From a virus: a stretch of 24,449 nt of DNA. Every line of letters begins with the position of its first letter. The first letter of the stretch is position 1. Below are positions 1 through 8,006 of the stretch, one piece after another. The position numbers and the translations under genes were made by a program. The notes under the pieces were generated by a model. That model was not told where the DNA came from. It made no database searches and saw only the letters and a program-made list of their open reading frames with translations. The stretch covers positions 1-24,449 of IMG/VR virus record IMGVR_UViG_3300024999_000384, one strand, 5' to 3'.

Positions 1-935
1 AGATGATCGAAGCAGCACTCTCGGAAAACACCGATTGCCAGGTTGACATTTCGAGCGTCAACGGCGAGGGCAACATATTCCACCGCCGCAGGTTTGGCGG
101 GGCTGTTAGGGTTTTTGTCCACGATTGGCGAGATGATCCCCGCAAAACCCAGGAATGGTACGATAAAAAGCGTGATAAGGCCGTGGCTGAGGGCTTAGAG
201 CACATTTTCGCCCAAGAAATCGATAGAGATTACGCGGCATCAGTAGAGGGGGTTTTTATACCAGCCAAATGGGTGCAGGCTGCAATCAATATCGATATCA
301 AGCCGTCCGGCATCCGGCAGATGGGCCTTGATCCCGATGATGAGGGCAAGGATGGCAAGGCGCTTGTGATCAGACACGGAGTTGTTGTTGAGTCCTGCCG
401 CCACTGGCACAAGGGAGATACCACAGAGACGGCCAGGGAGGCAAGGGCCGAGGCGCTGGATAAAAGAATATCACTCCTGGTATACGATGCCACCGGGGTC
501 GGCGCGGGGATCAAGGGCGAGCTTAAGAGCCTGGATGCACTGAGCAACGAGGTATTGAGCCATGTAGGTGTGCATAACGCATCAACCGATCTGCCCGGCA
601 GGTACGAGGATACCGAGCGGCTCAATTCAGATCTTTTTGCAAACATCCGGGCAAAAAATATGTGGTCGCTGCGCCGTAGATTTGAGCGCACGTATGAGCG
701 AGCAAACGGGATCAAAAATCACCCGGATGAGCTTTGTATTAAGATGTGCAACGATCCGGATCTGATATCCGAGATCAGCAGGCCAAAGCGGATCAACACC
801 GGAGCTGGCAAGATAGGGGTGGAGAGTAAGCAAGTGATGAGAGCAAGGGGTGTGCCATCACCAAACAGGCTGGATGCCTTATGCCTATCATTCCACGATC
901 CGTCAGCGTCCCTGTTTTATGCGGGGTTGGCATAA
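1..935 (+). CDS. Terminase large subunit, C-terminal nuclease part (5' partial)
   Basis: This is the DNA-packaging motor subunit that cuts concatemeric phage DNA and docks on the portal. The reading frame is open from the left edge, so the N-terminal ATPase domain lies outside the window and the ATG at 3 is probably internal. Counting from that Met, an HDWRDDP-type linker motif sits near residues 40-46, followed by FAQEIDRDYAAS and GVFIP, which are typical of the end of the ATPase region in terminases. The RNase H-like nuclease then shows three spaced acids: D110 in GLDPDD, D162 in LVYDATG and D291 in PNRLDAL. These match the expected metal-binding triad. It heads the late operon, next to the portal region as in most tailed phages. 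The family call is firm; the packaging type (cos or headful) cannot be read from this part. Confidence 0.93.
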   Translation, partial: MIEAALSENTDCQVDISSVNGEGNIFHRRRFGGAVRVFVHDWRDDPRKTQEWYDKKRDKAVAEGLEHIFAQEIDRDYAASVEGVFIPAKWVQAAINIDIKPSGIRQMGLDPDDEGKDGKALVIRHGVVVESCRHWHKGDTTETAREARAEALDKRISLLVYDATGVGAGIKGELKSLDALSNEVLSHVGVHNASTDLPGRYEDTERLNSDLFANIRAKNMWSLRRRFERTYERANGIKNHPDELCIKMCNDPDLISEISRPKRINTGAGKIGVESKQVMRARGVPSPNRLDALCLSFHDPSASLFYAGLA

Positions 936-960
936 ATTGAGGTTTTTTACAGTAGTATGT

Positions 961-977
961 GTCTCCGGCCGGGAGGC
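961..977 (+). other. Short intergenic hairpin after the terminase gene
   Basis: GTCTCC (961-966) can pair with GGAGGC (972-977), with one G-T wobble, around a 5-nt loop. It lies in the 65-bp gap between the terminase stop and the next start. No T tract follows, so it is unlikely to be an intrinsic terminator. It could be an mRNA processing or stability element, or chance. Confidence 0.25.
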
Positions 978-1000
978 AATGTTAACAAAGGCTAAAAAAA

Positions 1001-1714
1001 ATGACTAATAACGCAAAAATATCATACTACACGGATGAGCACAGGCTATGCCGACAAACCGAGAGGATAGGGTATGCCCCTATTGTTGATATATATAATG
1101 ATCGCCGGGCTGGCATGACTTTCCCAACAGCAAACAACCCAGGTTATTATTGCATATTTGGGTTAAAAAACGTGGTTACTCACAGGGCTAAGCGGCCGCT
1201 CGAACTCCTCGTTGAGTGCGAAGATAAGGATCAGCGGAGGCTTTTTACATCTTTATGCAAAGATATGCGTCTCCTTAAATGTGAGCGAGTTTACGCTGAT
1301 TGTTCAAAGGCTTTCGAGAGTTCCGAGATGGATTTTGAGCACGCAGTACAACGGCTTGGAGTCGATACGGTTGGCCTGTATGATGCATCCGATTTTGATG
1401 GTTTTGATTCGAGCTATGCAAATTTTGAGGCGGCAAAAGCGCCGCTCGACGATTACGGGCATCAGGGGATTTTGATTATACCAGGTGCATTTAAAGTCAT
1501 GAGCCAGCCCGAGAAGGGCAGATGGCCAGGGGATTGCAAGATAACCAGGGATTTCAAAGCTGCGGGCAAGTCTGATATAAAAAGTGCCAGGCCATGGGAG
1601 CAATACCCGGCTGCCAATGCGTTCAACCACATCATCATGAGCTATGTGATAAGCCCGTACCAGCGCCCCGAAACTGAGTATAATCCTAACAAGCATGAGG
1701 GATATGGCGGATGA
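1001..1714 (+). CDS. Hypothetical protein between terminase and portal
   Basis: A 237-residue soluble protein that I do not recognise. The start at 1001 has an AAAGG ribosome binding site at 987-991, nine bases upstream. The product has no obvious signal peptide or membrane segment. It has scattered Cys residues (for example CRQ, YYC, VEC, DCSK) and a central Asp/Phe-rich stretch, DASDFDGFDSS. The C-terminal ISPYQRPETEYNP reads like a flexible tail. Its stop overlaps the portal start as ATGA, so the two are probably translationally coupled. Location suggests a packaging or portal-related role, but this is position-based inference only. It could equally be a cargo gene inserted between two core genes. 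Confidence 0.8.
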   Translation: MTNNAKISYYTDEHRLCRQTERIGYAPIVDIYNDRRAGMTFPTANNPGYYCIFGLKNVVTHRAKRPLELLVECEDKDQRRLFTSLCKDMRLLKCERVYADCSKAFESSEMDFEHAVQRLGVDTVGLYDASDFDGFDSSYANFEAAKAPLDDYGHQGILIIPGAFKVMSQPEKGRWPGDCKITRDFKAAGKSDIKSARPWEQYPAANAFNHIIMSYVISPYQRPETEYNPNKHEGYGG

Positions 1715-3744
1715 TAGATCAGATAAAACTCGAAGAAGATGAGTATCATGATACAGCAACGATGTCGGCTATTGCAACACACTGCCAAAATTTATATATT
1801 GAGTATGATAGCGCATATAGGAAGCGCAAACTCGATGAGATCAATGAGGGGCGCAAGCGGTATGATACCGATCGAATCGCAAAAAATTTCCCTTGGGAAG
1901 GGTGCTCAAACAAATCGATGAGCCTAACCGCCATTGCTGTCGATAATTTAGAGCCAAGGATTTTTAACAAATTGGTTTCAGAGGATGATTTTATTCAGGT
2001 AACGCCCACCGGTGCTGAAGATGTTGATTTGGCTAAAGAGGTCAAGGAGTTTTTGCAATGGGCATGCCACAACAATATGCACATCAAAAAAGCTGTAAAG
2101 CCAATCGTACACGATTTATTGATGGATGGCACCAAGCATGTAATCCCGATGTGGCAGGAAAAAGAGATCGTGATCAAAAGCCGTGGGACAGTCCCGATTT
2201 TTACAGATTTACAGGGCAACAGGGTTAAGCCGCCCGCTGGATTTATGCAAGGCGGGAATCCGCAGGAGCTGATGGCTCAGTTGATGCAGATGGGTATAAT
2301 GCCAGGAGGTTCTGAGGAGGGGGTCAGGGAAAAAACCGAGCTGGATTTCAAGGTCCACCTGGAAGCCCTGAAAATCGAAGATTGTTATTTCCCTGATCAC
2401 AATGATAACTGGGATGATCAACCATTCCTGAGAAAAATCTATCCGAAGCTGGGGGATCTGGTAGAGCTGCAAAAAAAAGGCGTTTACAAAGATATCGATA
2501 ATTCGATGGTTAAGGGGGTCAAGCGCCAAGAGACAGAAGACGAACAGCGGAAGGCTGTCCAGTATTCAGATTACGGCCAGGAGTGCGAGCTGATTGAGTG
2601 TTACTTGATTTGGAAAGGTGAGTGGAGATTGGCCACGTTTTCTCTCGATGCGAACTGGAAAGAGGTTCGGAATCAACCGATATCCGACATCTATTGGCAT
2701 AGCCGGAAACCGATAAAGCGGTTTAGGATTTATCCAAAATCGAACGAGAGTATGGGCACAGGTGTTCCCAAAAAGACAATCCATTTTGATACCGGGATTA
2801 ACGATCTTTATAACCAGATGATTGATTGCGGCACAGTGACAAACAGCCCGTTTTTCTTTTATAACTCCAATTCTACGGGGATCACGAGCAATAAAAAATT
2901 CAAACTACAGCCGGGGTATGGCAATGCTATCCCGAAAGATGCCAATGTAACATTCCCGAACCTGGCGGATAAGTCAGGGGCATATATCAATTTTATTAAC
3001 CTGCTTTTAACGTTCTTTGAGCGCACTTTGTCCCTGATGGATTATTCAGCCGGGACTAGATCTTCAACAGCCGGCCAGGGCGGAGATACAGCGAGCGGGA
3101 TGAACATGATCCTCCAAGAGGGGAATATCAAGCATAATTATACCGGAGAGGGATTGCAGGATGATTTTTCAGAGTTGCTCACAGATTGCTTGAGCCTGTA
3201 TGCACAAAACATACCAATGTCCGCAAAGATAAGGATTTTTAAGGGAAACGAGTGGGTGTTCAAGCCGGTAAATGTCCAGGCGCTACAGGGCCGGTATGAT
3301 CTGCGTGTCGATGTTTCGGATGCGTCCTCGAATTCAATGACAAACCGGAATGATGCTATCACCCTGATGAACATCACAAAGGGAATGCCCTGGATTAACC
3401 AGGTCGAGAACACACAAGATTTGTACCGGGCGTTCGGGAAAAAAGACGTTGACAAATATGTGTCGCAGGAATTTGCGATGATCATGCAGGCTTTGACCGC
3501 AGTTCCGGAACTCAAGCAACAGGTAATGCAGATTGTGCAACAGGGTATGCAGCAAAAAGAGGCGCAAGATAGGCAGTCACAAGTAAGGTTGCAGGCAGAA
3601 AATAATATTGAACGGCAACAGATCGAAAGAGAAGTTGAGGCGCCATATGAAAACAAGAAAATCGTTGACCGGGCGAATGAGGGTTTCAAGCGGAAAATGA
3701 TAGGCAGGGTCGTTGAACAGGTTGGCGGCCTTGATAATAATTAA
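1711..3744 (+). CDS. Portal protein
   Basis: A 677-residue portal, the dodecameric ring at one capsid vertex through which DNA is packaged and ejected. N-terminal features include a helical segment and a NFPWEGCSNKSM motif near residues 60-70, followed by a helix with AVDNLEPRIFNKLV. This WxGxSN-type pattern is common in P22-like and related long portals. The middle has the usual wing and stem material, and TRSSTAGQGGDTASGMN resembles the Gly/Ser/Thr-rich tunnel-loop region. The C-terminal 110 residues are Gln-rich and helical (MQIVQQGMQQKEAQDRQSQ), like the barrel extension of P22 gp1, and the length is close to that protein's 725 residues. ATGA overlap with the gene before it supports the chosen start. 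The function is well supported by size, motif and position; exact family assignment is inference. Confidence 0.88.
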   Translation: MIDQIKLEEDEYHDTATMSAIATHCQNLYIEYDSAYRKRKLDEINEGRKRYDTDRIAKNFPWEGCSNKSMSLTAIAVDNLEPRIFNKLVSEDDFIQVTPTGAEDVDLAKEVKEFLQWACHNNMHIKKAVKPIVHDLLMDGTKHVIPMWQEKEIVIKSRGTVPIFTDLQGNRVKPPAGFMQGGNPQELMAQLMQMGIMPGGSEEGVREKTELDFKVHLEALKIEDCYFPDHNDNWDDQPFLRKIYPKLGDLVELQKKGVYKDIDNSMVKGVKRQETEDEQRKAVQYSDYGQECELIECYLIWKGEWRLATFSLDANWKEVRNQPISDIYWHSRKPIKRFRIYPKSNESMGTGVPKKTIHFDTGINDLYNQMIDCGTVTNSPFFFYNSNSTGITSNKKFKLQPGYGNAIPKDANVTFPNLADKSGAYINFINLLLTFFERTLSLMDYSAGTRSSTAGQGGDTASGMNMILQEGNIKHNYTGEGLQDDFSELLTDCLSLYAQNIPMSAKIRIFKGNEWVFKPVNVQALQGRYDLRVDVSDASSNSMTNRNDAITLMNITKGMPWINQVENTQDLYRAFGKKDVDKYVSQEFAMIMQALTAVPELKQQVMQIVQQGMQQKEAQDRQSQVRLQAENNIERQQIEREVEAPYENKKIVDRANEGFKRKMIGRVVEQVGGLDNN

Positions 3745-3770
3745 ACCTTTTGGCGGATAAGGAAATTGCG

Positions 3771-4016
3771 ATGGATATTTTAAAAATAATTTTACAACAT
3801 CACGATGATTACAGCATGACATCAGTGTTTGATACTGATGAGGCGGTGAGGGCAGAGGCATTTACGAAAGCAGAGGCAATGCGGGAATTAGTAACCAGGA
3901 TTAAAAATTCCATGCCTGATAACCAGGAAAAAGAGACGGTCATGTCTGCCGTGAGAGAGCATTTTGAATCGATGGCAAAGATGATTTTTTATAAACGCAA
4001 TATTAAAGAGGACTAA
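3771..4016 (+). CDS. Small hypothetical protein between portal and scaffold
   Basis: An 81-residue, charged, largely helical protein of unknown function. A longer form from TTG at 3750 is possible, but the ATG at 3771 is preferred because AAGGA lies at 3759-3763 with a seven-base spacer, while the TTG has no clear ribosome binding site. The sequence begins MDILKIILQHHDDYSM and has no membrane segment. Four bases separate its stop from the scaffold-like gene. Small helical proteins in this slot may assist scaffold or portal assembly, but nothing in the sequence shows that. Confidence 0.72.
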   Translation: MDILKIILQHHDDYSMTSVFDTDEAVRAEAFTKAEAMRELVTRIKNSMPDNQEKETVMSAVREHFESMAKMIFYKRNIKED

Positions 4017-4020
4017 AGCT

Positions 4021-5001
4021 ATGGCGGGAGATAGGGAAACATTATTTTTGTTAGATGATGAACCGGTTATGGGAGGGTTCAACGATGCGCCGAATATCGA
4101 GGAACCCACAGAAAAGGAAGCGCCCGATAAGTCGATAGCGCTTGATGTTGATATCACAGCGGCGGTAGATGTAAAAAAAGAAGAGCCCGATAAGGATATA
4201 GCATCCGTCGAGAAAAAAGAGCCTGAGATCGATACAGAGCAAGGGGATAAGGCACCTGAAACAAAGGCCGAAATCGACCCGGCAGAAAGGCGATGGAATG
4301 AAACCATCGCCATGTTGGGAAAAAAGGACGCTCAAATTGAAACCCTGGTTGACCAGGTACGAGCCTTGACCGAAACGGTTGTTAGACCGAAAATCGAAGA
4401 AGCTGAACCGCAGCCCCCACAGAAGCCGACGTTTACCGCTGCCGAGTGGGAAGATGACTATGAAGGATGTACCAATTCTGTCATCGATTACAGAGAGCGC
4501 CTAAAGGAGTTTACATCCGAGAAGGAACAAGCCATCGCACAGATGGAACAACAGAAAACTGTTTCGAATATTCAGGCGATCCATCAGAAAGATTATGCCG
4601 ATGAGTGTGAAGAGTTACCGGCATTGACAGATCCGAATATCAGGCAGGTTTTTGCAAATATTTATTATGATCCGAAGGTCCAATTCAACACTAAACCGGA
4701 TGGCGTTTTCCGGGCGGTACGAGAGCTTAAACGGCAGGCAAGGGAGAGACAAATTGATCTTTCTGCATTCGCACCTGCACAGCAAGTTAAAGCGCAGCAA
4801 GCCGAAGCCGAAAAGGTCAAGGCTGATGAGTCCGCGAGAAAAGACAGGGTTGCAGTCAGCGCTATGCACACTGGCGGGAAACAGTCAACCGACGTTTCAA
4901 CGACGCTAACATCAGCGCAAAAAGATGTAGCAAGGAAATTTGGCCTGTCGGATGATGTGTATGCAAAGACTTTGGCAGCAATGCCGAGAGGGGGAAAATA
5001 A
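4021..5001 (+). CDS. Capsid scaffolding protein (probable)
   Basis: A 326-residue, very charged and low-complexity protein. Residues about 20-90 are rich in Glu, Asp, Lys and Pro (repeated KKEEPD-like runs). Residues about 90-125 and 155-180 are predicted coiled coil (AMLGKKDAQIETLVDQVRAL; KEQAIAQMEQQK). The C-terminal end (LTSAQKDVARKFGLSDD) resembles a tail seen in many phage scaffold-like proteins just before the capsid genes. No protease active site (Ser-His-Asp or ClpP-like) is visible, so it is more likely a non-catalytic scaffold than a prohead protease. Position between portal and major capsid protein supports this. Its stop and the next start overlap as TAATG. The call rests on composition and context. 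Confidence 0.75.
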   Translation: MAGDRETLFLLDDEPVMGGFNDAPNIEEPTEKEAPDKSIALDVDITAAVDVKKEEPDKDIASVEKKEPEIDTEQGDKAPETKAEIDPAERRWNETIAMLGKKDAQIETLVDQVRALTETVVRPKIEEAEPQPPQKPTFTAAEWEDDYEGCTNSVIDYRERLKEFTSEKEQAIAQMEQQKTVSNIQAIHQKDYADECEELPALTDPNIRQVFANIYYDPKVQFNTKPDGVFRAVRELKRQARERQIDLSAFAPAQQVKAQQAEAEKVKADESARKDRVAVSAMHTGGKQSTDVSTTLTSAQKDVARKFGLSDDVYAKTLAAMPRGGK

Positions 5002-5558
5002 TGAATGATAAAGCCAAGGGAACCACACTCCCTGAACACCCAGTCGTAGAACAATCGAAGCTTTCACCGTTACAACAGAGGGTTTCAGGGTATGTATCAT
5101 CAGCCAGGAAAGAACCTCCGAAGATCACAGATGTCAATGAGCTTTACCGGAAAATCGAGATGGCAATTCCGGAAGGAGTCTCAAGGGGGAACGAGTACGC
5201 TTATGCCTGGCTATCCATAGATGATCTGTACAGTATCAATGGGTCGAAGTGGGAGATTGTCAATAGGAACAATCATAGCCATGCCCCTGACAGGGTTTTT
5301 GATGCATCAGGAGGTATCCTATACAAGGGGCAAAACATTCTTGCTTTTTGTTATAGAGAGGCGATGGAGCTTGAGCATGCGAGCATTGTCAAACATTACA
5401 ACGATAAAACCAACAGAATTACGAGCAAAAGAGAACGAGCGGTCGAAGGCTCTGTCAGTATGATCGATGAAAAGAGCGCAGGACCAATTTTTAATGCTGG
5501 TGAGATTGACACCATAGCGGAGTCGATCGGATATCAGAGAGAAAAAAATGACTTTTAA
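5001..5558 (+). CDS. Hypothetical protein in the capsid gene block
   Basis: A 185-residue soluble protein with no recognised domain. The start overlaps the stop of the scaffold-like gene (TAATG at 4999-5003). The middle section (YAYAWLSIDDLYSINGSKWEI, then DASGGILYKGQNILAF) looks like a compact alpha/beta fold. The C-terminal third is charged and helical. It is followed after 14 bases by the decoration-like gene. Its position among head genes suggests an assembly or minor head role, but no motif shows this. Confidence 0.78.
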   Translation: MNDKAKGTTLPEHPVVEQSKLSPLQQRVSGYVSSARKEPPKITDVNELYRKIEMAIPEGVSRGNEYAYAWLSIDDLYSINGSKWEIVNRNNHSHAPDRVFDASGGILYKGQNILAFCYREAMELEHASIVKHYNDKTNRITSKRERAVEGSVSMIDEKSAGPIFNAGEIDTIAESIGYQREKNDF

Positions 5559-5572
5559 TAAGGAGTAGAAAA

Positions 5573-6148
5573 ATGTCAAACATGGATAATCCTCATGGAT
5601 TTTCGCTTTTAAACGGGGTAGCTGTTAGACCCCCAACACCGTACAGGATTCAGGGCAGTGAGGGCACACCATACGCAACCGCCCTTTACGTCGGCGATAT
5701 GGTTGCCCTGTCAGGCGGATACATCGTCAAAGCAACTGCCGGAACCGCCAACCCAATACTTGGTGCAATAGTTGGATTTGAGAGCATTAATGGAGGGATT
5801 AAGGCCGGTGGTTATTATCCCGCAAGCTCCACTTATAATTGGATTGCGTTAGTGTCAGATGATCCATCGCAAAGGTATGTGGCACAGTGTGATGGCGGCG
5901 GGGCTCTGGCGCAAACGAATGTTGGCGGAACCGTGAATGTAAAGATCACACACGCCGGGAACACAACCACAAACTTGTCAGGGATGGAGATAGATTCTTC
6001 AGCCGTTTCTGGTGCAGTAACTGATCAGCTTAGATTGATCGGTTTGGTAAATATGCCCGGAAATGAGTGGGGCGCAAATGGTGAATATGTGGTTGAAATC
6101 CATAATCACCAACTCCGGCAAGAAAACAATGTTGATGCAATAGCATAA
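5573..6148 (+). CDS. Capsid decoration / minor head protein (probable)
   Basis: A 191-residue protein directly before the major capsid gene, preceded by an AAGGAG ribosome binding site. It begins MSNMDNPHGFSLLNG and continues with a pattern common in phage head-stabilisation proteins: a Tyr-Arg-Ile strand, then YVGDMVALSGGYIVKATAG, then ILGAIVGF, and later a Tyr/Ser-rich strand and a long beta segment. The composition is Gly, Ala and Val rich, with predicted beta strands and no membrane segment or signal peptide. The role (binding outside the capsid shell and strengthening it) follows from order and composition. I cannot distinguish a decoration protein from another minor structural protein by sequence alone. 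Confidence 0.68.
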   Translation: MSNMDNPHGFSLLNGVAVRPPTPYRIQGSEGTPYATALYVGDMVALSGGYIVKATAGTANPILGAIVGFESINGGIKAGGYYPASSTYNWIALVSDDPSQRYVAQCDGGGALAQTNVGGTVNVKITHAGNTTTNLSGMEIDSSAVSGAVTDQLRLIGLVNMPGNEWGANGEYVVEIHNHQLRQENNVDAIA

Positions 6149-6163
6149 GGAGGGGAAAATAAA

Positions 6164-7069
6164 ATGAGTACCGAAACAAGAAGCAGATTTAATAATTTAT
6201 ACGTGCCTGGCCTTTTTGCTGTTTCGGCGGAGTCTTTCAAAAGACACACGCCGACATGGAAAGAGATTTTTACGGTTAGGGCCAGCACCAAAGCTTACGA
6301 GGAATCAATGACCATGGCTGGTTTGGGGTATCTCGTAGAGACACCAGAAGGCACCCCATACACATATGATGCCCGAATCCAGGGTCATACAAAAAGATGG
6401 AATCATAAGAAATTCACACTTGCGGTCAAGATCACCGAGGAATCCATTGAAGACGACCTCTATGGAAAAATGAAAATGGCAGCGACCGACTTAGGCGTTT
6501 CAGCGGCCGCAACACAGCACCTTTTAGCGGTCCGGATGCTGATGAATGCCACAAGCACCACATACAACACGTGCGGCGATGGGTTGGCATTATGCGTCTC
6601 CAATCATGTCCGGCTGGACGGGGGCACGTGGTCAAATGTAATGGCAGCGACTTCACCTACCACGGCGGCGGTTGAAGCGGCGGTTAGGAATTTTGAATCC
6701 ATTGTTGACCACCGTGGGAAAAACTATGACCAGAAGGCCAAAACGGTCATTTGTGGACCAACGCATGAATTCACTATGGCAAAGATCCTGGAATCGGTCC
6801 AGGTCGCTGAAAATGAGTATAATGCGAACAATACACTCCGGACAAGACGGTCTCTAAAGCTCCACATTGAACCCGAAATTACTGACGGGAGATGGTTTGT
6901 TATGGGAGACAAAGACCCGGATGTGGGCCTGATCCATTTTGACAGAAAGAAACCGGTTATCCAGCGTCATGGTGACCCAGATACGGGTGATTCCATCTTT
7001 TCGGTATCCTACAGGGCAAGTGATGAGTGCAACGACCCCCGGCAGATTTACATGGTTCCGGCTGTTTAA
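6164..7069 (+). CDS. Major capsid protein (HK97-fold, Mu gpT-like)
   Basis: A 301-residue coat protein forming the icosahedral shell. The AGGAGGGG ribosome binding site at 6148-6155 is the strongest kind in the window, as expected for the most abundant protein. The N-terminus has a helix and TPTWKEIFTV, followed by SMTMAGLGYLVETPEG. The middle, KFTLAVKITEESIEDDLYGKM, resembles the KxF..TIxVxRxxIEDDxxG region of Mu gpT-like major head proteins. Downstream, LCVSNHVRLDGGTWSN resembles the fFxxxH...GxxxN segment of that group. No N-terminal delta domain is obvious, in keeping with a separate scaffold gene. Capsid identity is well supported; the gpT-like placement is a motif-level judgement. Confidence 0.87.
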   Translation: MSTETRSRFNNLYVPGLFAVSAESFKRHTPTWKEIFTVRASTKAYEESMTMAGLGYLVETPEGTPYTYDARIQGHTKRWNHKKFTLAVKITEESIEDDLYGKMKMAATDLGVSAAATQHLLAVRMLMNATSTTYNTCGDGLALCVSNHVRLDGGTWSNVMAATSPTTAAVEAAVRNFESIVDHRGKNYDQKAKTVICGPTHEFTMAKILESVQVAENEYNANNTLRTRRSLKLHIEPEITDGRWFVMGDKDPDVGLIHFDRKKPVIQRHGDPDTGDSIFSVSYRASDECNDPRQIYMVPAV

Positions 7070-7077
7070 GATTGAAC

Positions 7078-7098
7078 GAGAGTGTTGGCGGCACTCTC
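7078..7098 (+). other. Hairpin directly after the major capsid gene
   Basis: GAGAGTG (7078-7084) pairs perfectly with CACTCTC (7092-7098) across a 7-nt loop. It begins eight bases after the capsid stop and ends five bases before the GGAGG of the next gene. Only TT follows, so full termination is unlikely. A role in mRNA 3'-end stability or partial attenuation after the highly expressed capsid gene is plausible. Confidence 0.45.
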
Positions 7099-7114
7099 TT
7101 CCGGAGGTGACTTA

Positions 7115-7360
7115 ATGTATGATGTTAATAAAAACAGTATCATTGTGCCAACGGCAGATGCTGCCGGCGTTGTGAACACTGCTTATGCAGGACAGACAAG
7201 GCTTGGGAAAGATTTCTTCACAGGTGAAGAGCTGGCAGCTACGGATGTTGTTTTGTCTCGCAGATTGGTATGCGATAGGTCTTTTAGGCCAGTAAAAACA
7301 AGATCAGAATTGGTGAAACAGAATGGTTTTTTGATCCTCAAGGAGGAATTGGATGGGTGA
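7115..7360 (+). CDS. Small hypothetical virion-region protein
   Basis: An 81-residue protein between the major capsid and adaptor genes. An upstream ATG at 7082 would add eleven residues, but it lies inside the hairpin. The ATG at 7115 is preferred because GGAGG at 7103-7107 gives a seven-base spacer. The product has a basic C-terminal half (RRLVCDRSFRPVKTRSELVKQ) and no membrane segment. Its last codons carry the AGGAGG used by the next gene, so the two are coupled. Short genes in this position often encode head-completion or minor structural proteins, but I see no diagnostic motif. Confidence 0.72.
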   Translation: MYDVNKNSIIVPTADAAGVVNTAYAGQTRLGKDFFTGEELAATDVVLSRRLVCDRSFRPVKTRSELVKQNGFLILKEELDG

Positions 7361-8006
7361 TGCAAGGATAGTCACTGTCGGAGACATGACCACCAGGTTT
7401 AATTATGAATTAAGGAACTCTTACGCAACACAATTTGAGGCTGCCGAAACCCTTGAATATGTAAACAAATGGGCAGAATTCATCCATGATATCCTGACGG
7501 AACATGAAAGCGATCTCATCAAGACCGGAACCGGTGATTTTGTTACAGTTGCCGGAACAGAAATCTATGACCTGTCAGTAAACGATATGGGCGATCTGAT
7601 AGCCCCATTAAAAGTTTGGGTAAGCGGATTATCAGAATTAGAAATCTGCGAAGAAGAAGAAAGAATGGCCCACGTTCTTGAACAAGAGAAAGGGTCCACG
7701 GCATACAGTCAGCCGAATTTCTATTACATAGAGGGGGACAATATCGGCCTTCTTCCAATTCCCGATGCCGTTTACACTATAAAATTAAAATATATTCCCA
7801 ATTTTGCAGGTATCACAACGGTGGCCGCATCAATGCCGTTCAAAAACATTTTCAATAATGCTTTTGTGGAAGGAGTGAAAATAATAGCAAAAAACCGGGA
7901 AGGATACGGCACGGCGGTTGATGCAGCCCTGATGGAACTCTTTCAAGATCGGGCCATGTCAATCCTGAGAAAAAGACAAAAGCAGGATGTGAGGTTCACG
8001 CCATAA
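7353..8006 (+). CDS. Head-to-tail adaptor / connector protein (probable)
   Basis: A 217-residue protein, mainly helical, that probably binds beneath the portal. The start overlaps the previous gene by eight bases and uses AGGAGG at 7341-7346 with a six-base spacer. Its layout matches P22 gp4-like or T7 gp11-like adaptors: an N-terminal helix (TRFNYELRNSYATQF, then TLEYVNKWAEFIHDIL), a beta section with Pro and Gly turns (LLPIPDAVYTIKLKYIP), and a C-terminal helix ending in a basic tail (RAMSILRKRQKQDVRF). The stop overlaps the next gene as TAATG. The assignment rests on size, architecture and position rather than a catalytic motif. Confidence 0.7.
   Translation: MGDARIVTVGDMTTRFNYELRNSYATQFEAAETLEYVNKWAEFIHDILTEHESDLIKTGTGDFVTVAGTEIYDLSVNDMGDLIAPLKVWVSGLSELEICEEEERMAHVLEQEKGSTAYSQPNFYYIEGDNIGLLPIPDAVYTIKLKYIPNFAGITTVAASMPFKNIFNNAFVEGVKIIAKNREGYGTAVDAALMELFQDRAMSILRKRQKQDVRFTP

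Noticed and set aside
230-715. Long minus-strand frame inside the terminase gene
   Set aside because: It lies wholly opposite a well-supported coding region, has Ser/Leu-rich shadow composition and no ribosome binding site.
937-962. Promoter-like TTGAGG ... TATGTG before the gene at 1001
   Set aside because: The spacing is about 14 bases, too short, and the whole region behaves as one operon.
979-1008. Nine-codon frame starting at ATG 979
   Set aside because: Too short and overlapping a better start; no independent support.
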